Source of the DNA: Modestobacter sp. Leaf380
GTDB lineage: Bacteria > Actinomycetota > Actinomycetes > Mycobacteriales > Geodermatophilaceae
Assembly: GCF_001424485.1 (NCBI RefSeq)
Contig: NZ_LMQC01000008.1
Span: 1-64,000, forward strand
Direction: 5' to 3'
DNA length: 64,000 bases
Shown: positions 57,648 through 64,000 of the stretch, piece by piece
Numbering within the stretch: the stretch's first letter is position 1
Layout: every line of letters begins with the position of its first letter
Program-made: the position numbers and the translations under genes
Notes under the pieces: model-generated
Database searches by the model: none
The model's input: the letters and a program-made list of their open reading frames with translations, nothing else
What the model was told of the DNA's origin: nothing

Positions 57648-58231
57648 TCCGACGTGCCGATGTGCCGGACGACGCGGGCCGGGTTGCCCACGGCGACGAC
57701 GCCGGCCGGCAGGTCCCGGGTGACGACGGAGCCGGCCCCGACGACGGTGTCCCGCCCGACGGTGACCCCGGGCAGCACGACGACGCCGCCGCCGAGCCAG
57801 ACGTTGTCCCCCAGGGTGATCGGGGCCGACCCCTCCCACTTGTCCCGCCGCGGGCCGGGCTCCACCGGGTGGGTGGCGGTGAGCAGCTGGACGTTCGGGC
57901 CGATCTGGACGTCGTCGCCGATGGTGATCCGGCCGACGTCGAGGGCGACCAGGCCCCAGTTGGCGAAGGTCCGGGCACCGACGGTGGTCTGGTACCCGTA
58001 GTCGCAGTGGAACGGGGCGCGGATGGTGCTGCCGGGCCCGAAGGCGCCGAGCAGGTCCTCCAGCAGGGCGCGCCGGGCGGCGCCGTCCAGCGGGTCGATC
58101 GCGTTGTACTGCATCGTCAGCCGCTGGGCGCGGCCGTTCTCCTGGGTGAGCACCGGGTCGTCGGCGACGTAGGCGTCGCCGGCCAGCATGCGCTCGCGCA
58201 TCGTGCGGGGGTCGTCGTCTCGGGCGGTCAC
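57644..58231 (-). CDS. maa: Maltose/galactoside O-acetyltransferase family
   Basis: A 195-residue left-handed beta-helix acetyltransferase using acetyl-CoA: MRERMLAGDAYVADDPVLTQ, MQYNAIDPLDGAARRALLED, IRAPFHCDYGYQTTVGARTF, TATHPVEPGPRRDKWEGSAP (catalytic His) and NVWLGGGVVVLPGVTVGRDT. Likely acetylates sugars. GTG 58231 has TAGGGT 7 bases upstream. First gene of maa-tetR-MFS. Confidence 0.9.
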   Translation of the reverse strand: MTARDDDPRTMRERMLAGDAYVADDPVLTQENGRAQRLTMQYNAIDPLDGAARRALLEDLLGAFGPGSTIRAPFHCDYGYQTTVGARTFANWGLVALDVGRITIGDDVQIGPNVQLLTATHPVEPGPRRDKWEGSAPITLGDNVWLGGGVVVLPGVTVGRDTVVGAGSVVTRDLPAGVVAVGNPARVVRHIGTSE

Positions 58232-58238
58232 GGCGGGG

Positions 58239-58244
58239 ACCCTA
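58239..58244 (-). promoter_or_regulatory. Leaderless -10 element for the maa-tetR-MFS operon
   Basis: Minus strand TAGGGT, 7 bases before GTG 58231. The palindrome 58253-58270 begins 9 bases further and would overlap its -35. Confidence 0.45.
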
Positions 58245-58252
58245 GCCGACGA

Positions 58253-58270
58253 TGTGTACGTACGTACACA
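58253..58270. promoter_or_regulatory. 18-base palindromic operator
   Basis: TGTGTACGTACGTACACA is a perfect palindrome in the gap between the divergent maa and tetR genes. Its size and symmetry fit a TetR operator. It lies between the two -10 elements, so one repressor could silence both. Confidence 0.7.
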
Positions 58271-58291
58271 ACAACGCGCCGTCCCGCCTGG

Positions 58292-58297
58292 GAGACT
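58292..58297 (+). promoter_or_regulatory. Leaderless -10 element for the second tetR gene
   Basis: GAGACT-GCCGGG-GTG(58304). Confidence 0.35.
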
Positions 58298-58303
58298 GCC
58301 GGG

Positions 58304-62483
<4,180 letters not shown>

Positions 62484-62491
<8 letters not shown>

Positions 62492-63278
62492 CCTCGACGG
62501 CACCGTCGCCCTCGTCACCGGGGCCTCCACCGGGATCGGCCGGGCCCTCGCCGAGGGCCTGGCCGCGCGCGGGGCCTCGGTGGCCGGCCTGGCCCGCGGC
62601 GCCGAGCGGCTGTCGGCGGCGATGGCCGACGTCGCCACCGCCACCGGGTCGCGCACGCTGGCCGTTTCCGCCGACGTCGCGGACCTCGCCGCCGTCCGGG
62701 CCGCGGTGGCCCGGGTGGAGGCCGAGCTCGGCCCGGTCGACCTGCTGGTCAACAACGCCGGGCTGATCGACGCCGCCGAGGTGCCGGTCTGGGAGGCCGA
62801 CCCCGAGCAGTGGTGGTCGGTGGTGGAGAGCCAGGTCCGCGGACCGTTCCACCTGGTGCAGGCCGTCGTCCCCGGGATGGTGGCCCGCGGCACCGGACGG
62901 GTCGTGGACATCGCCTCGGGCATGTCGACCCGGTCGAACCCGGACTACACCGCCTACTCGGTCGGCAAGACCGGCCAGCTGCGGATCACCGAGGCCCTCG
63001 CCGCCTCCGGGGTGCTGGCCTTCGACGTGGCCCCCGGCGTGGTGGACACCCCGATGACCCGCTCGATGGCGATGTGGGACGGCTACGAGGAGTGGACGCC
63101 GGTGGAGGCCGTCGTCGACCTGGTCGCCGCGATCGGGGCCGGCCGGCTGGACGCCTGGTCGGGCCGCTTCGTCCGGGCCGGCAAGGACACCGTCGAGTCG
63201 CTGTCCCGGGTCACCCCGGCCGCAACCCAGCGTCAGCTCCGACTGCTGCCCCACGGGGACGACGACCCGGTCGCCTGA
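62484..63278 (+). CDS. SDR-family oxidoreductase linked to pheT
   Basis: A 264-residue SDR: VALVTGASTGIGRALAEGLA, DLLVNNAGLIDAAEVPVWEA, VVDIASGMSTRSNPDYTAYS (Ser), then YSVGKTGQLRITEALA (Tyr/Lys). The C-terminal part lacks the usual DGG end and instead has DAWSGRFVRAGKDTVESLSR. GTG 62484 overlaps the pheT stop by 8 bases, so it is co-translated, which is unusual for pheST. Substrate unknown. Confidence 0.87.
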
Positions 63279-63298
63279 GAGGTGTCCCCGCGGGCGGC

Positions 63299-64000
63299 TC
63301 AGAACAGGGTGCGCAGCGCCCCCGCGGCGATGTCCACGGTGATCCGGGTGTCGGCCTCGACCTCCACCAGCTCGCCGTCCATCTGCAGCGGCATCGGGGT
63401 CAGCACGGTCAGCTCGTGGTGCGTCGTCGTCGGCTGGGGCCCCAGGCCCACGGTCGCCGCCTTGACCGCGGTGGCCAGCACCCGCAGCTTGCCGGCGCGC
63501 TTGTTGACCACCAGCTCGAAGTGGCCGTCGTCCGGGCGGCCGGAGTCCGACAGCTTGGCCACCTTGGCCATCTGGGAGATGTTCGCGTAGAGCACGCTGT
63601 CGATCTCCAGGACCGACCCGTCCTCCAGTCGGACGGGGAACGGGTGGAAGGCCCGGAAGCCGCGGACGACGGAGACGATCTCCCGCCAGGAGCCCTTGCC
63701 GCCGGCCTCGATGTCCACGGCCACGACCGGGGTGATGCCGATGCCGATGTAGGAGTGCGCGTACCGGACCTCCTCGGTGTCCCCGTGCACGAGGGTCATC
63801 CGGAGCAGGTCCATCCGGGTCACGTCACCGGCGACGATCGCGTCGGCCAGCGGCCGGGTCCGCGTCGTCCGGCGGTGGTCGTTGGCGTTGCCGGCCGCCC
63901 GGACGGCGGCGACGGCGTCGGGGTTGCCGGCCTGCATGACGCCGTCGACGACCTCGTTGTACCCGCCGTCGCCGCTCACCGAGACCACCAGCGGGCGCCC
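63299..64000 (-). CDS. Diacylglycerol/lipid kinase family protein (partial, N-terminus off-window)
   Basis: The frame is open to the right end of the window; the first 234 residues of the visible part begin GRPLVVSVSGDGGYNEVVDG, the DAGK catalytic motif (GDG). It continues ITPVVAVDIEAGGKGSWREI, LRTMTLVHGD-like LLRMTLVHGDTEEVRYAHSY and ends PMPLQMDGELVEVEADTRIT. Only the N-terminal part of the kinase domain (about 60-80 residues) is missing. Actinobacterial members often phosphorylate lipids or sphingoid bases. Confidence 0.85.
   Translation of the reverse strand, partial: GRPLVVSVSGDGGYNEVVDGVMQAGNPDAVAAVRAAGNANDHRRTTRTRPLADAIVAGDVTRMDLLRMTLVHGDTEEVRYAHSYIGIGITPVVAVDIEAGGKGSWREIVSVVRGFRAFHPFPVRLEDGSVLEIDSVLYANISQMAKVAKLSDSGRPDDGHFELVVNKRAGKLRVLATAVKAATVGLGPQPTTTHHELTVLTPMPLQMDGELVEVEADTRITVDIAAGALRTLF

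Overview
This window is chromosomal DNA from a high-GC actinobacterium. Codon third positions are almost all G or C, GTG starts are common, and genes are often joined by 4-base GTGA or ATGA overlaps. The gene content (fabG-inhA-coproporphyrin ferrochelatase operon, a mycothiol-type maleylpyruvate isomerase family enzyme, an F420/flavin LLM oxidoreductase, a HemD-winged-helix nitrate regulator, an actinobacterial LexA box) fits Geodermatophilaceae or a close relative, although no taxonomic marker was tested. The left edge carries the tail of an IS110-type transposase. No prophage, CRISPR array or rRNA/tRNA gene was seen.

Layout. 1-7.3 kb: IS110 tail, a UPF0303 protein, a membrane protein, a frameshifted GAF/ANTAR regulator, a STAS protein translationally coupled to a cytochrome oxidase subunit I gene (ctaD) that is interrupted by one in-frame UGA, a zinc alcohol dehydrogenase operon and a second STAS protein. 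7.4-10.1 kb: fabG-inhA-cpfC operon closed by a strong two-way terminator. 10.1-20.4 kb: EVE and WcbI-like pair, MFS exporter, small genes, RibD-C/DHFR-like protein, MDMPI protein, a small gene under a perfect LexA box, malQ, a CitE-like lyase and hrpB. 20.5-32.8 kb: LLM oxidoreductase plus GH13 enzyme, XRE-cupin regulator under a 38-base inverted repeat, isochorismatase-like hydrolase, a TauE pair, a DUF3516-type helicase, two short divergent gene pairs and carbonic anhydrase.

32.9-42.7 kb is a nitrate assimilation cluster: nitrate reductase (with a fused small C-terminal domain), nirB, nirD, narK and a HemD-winged-helix regulator (NnaR type), with two unknown genes embedded. narK and the regulator converge on a tandem array of a 15-base unit that contains the stop codons of both. 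42.8-47.3 kb holds a polysaccharide deacetylase/allantoinase-like protein, a YeeE/YedE transporter, an acidic-repeat lipoprotein, a kinase-like P-loop protein, an MBL-fold protein and a PH-like membrane protein. 47.3-49.8 kb is infC-rpmI-rplT with a long structured leader and an ATC start, followed by a SpoU methyltransferase. 49.9-55.9 kb is a five-gene, fully overlapped operon that combines an Opp/Dpp-type importer with an MFS transporter; the two permeases are fused. 55.9-58.9 kb is an MFS-TetR-acetyltransferase operon facing a second TetR gene across an 18-base palindrome. 59-64 kb is pheS-pheT, an SDR and a diacylglycerol kinase cut by the window end.

A recurrent feature is a -10-like hexamer (nAnnnT, often CACACT, CAGGGT or GAGGAT) exactly 6 or 7 bases before the start codon, which suggests many leaderless transcripts. 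It was used here to choose several starts. All functional calls are from reading motifs; no database search was possible.
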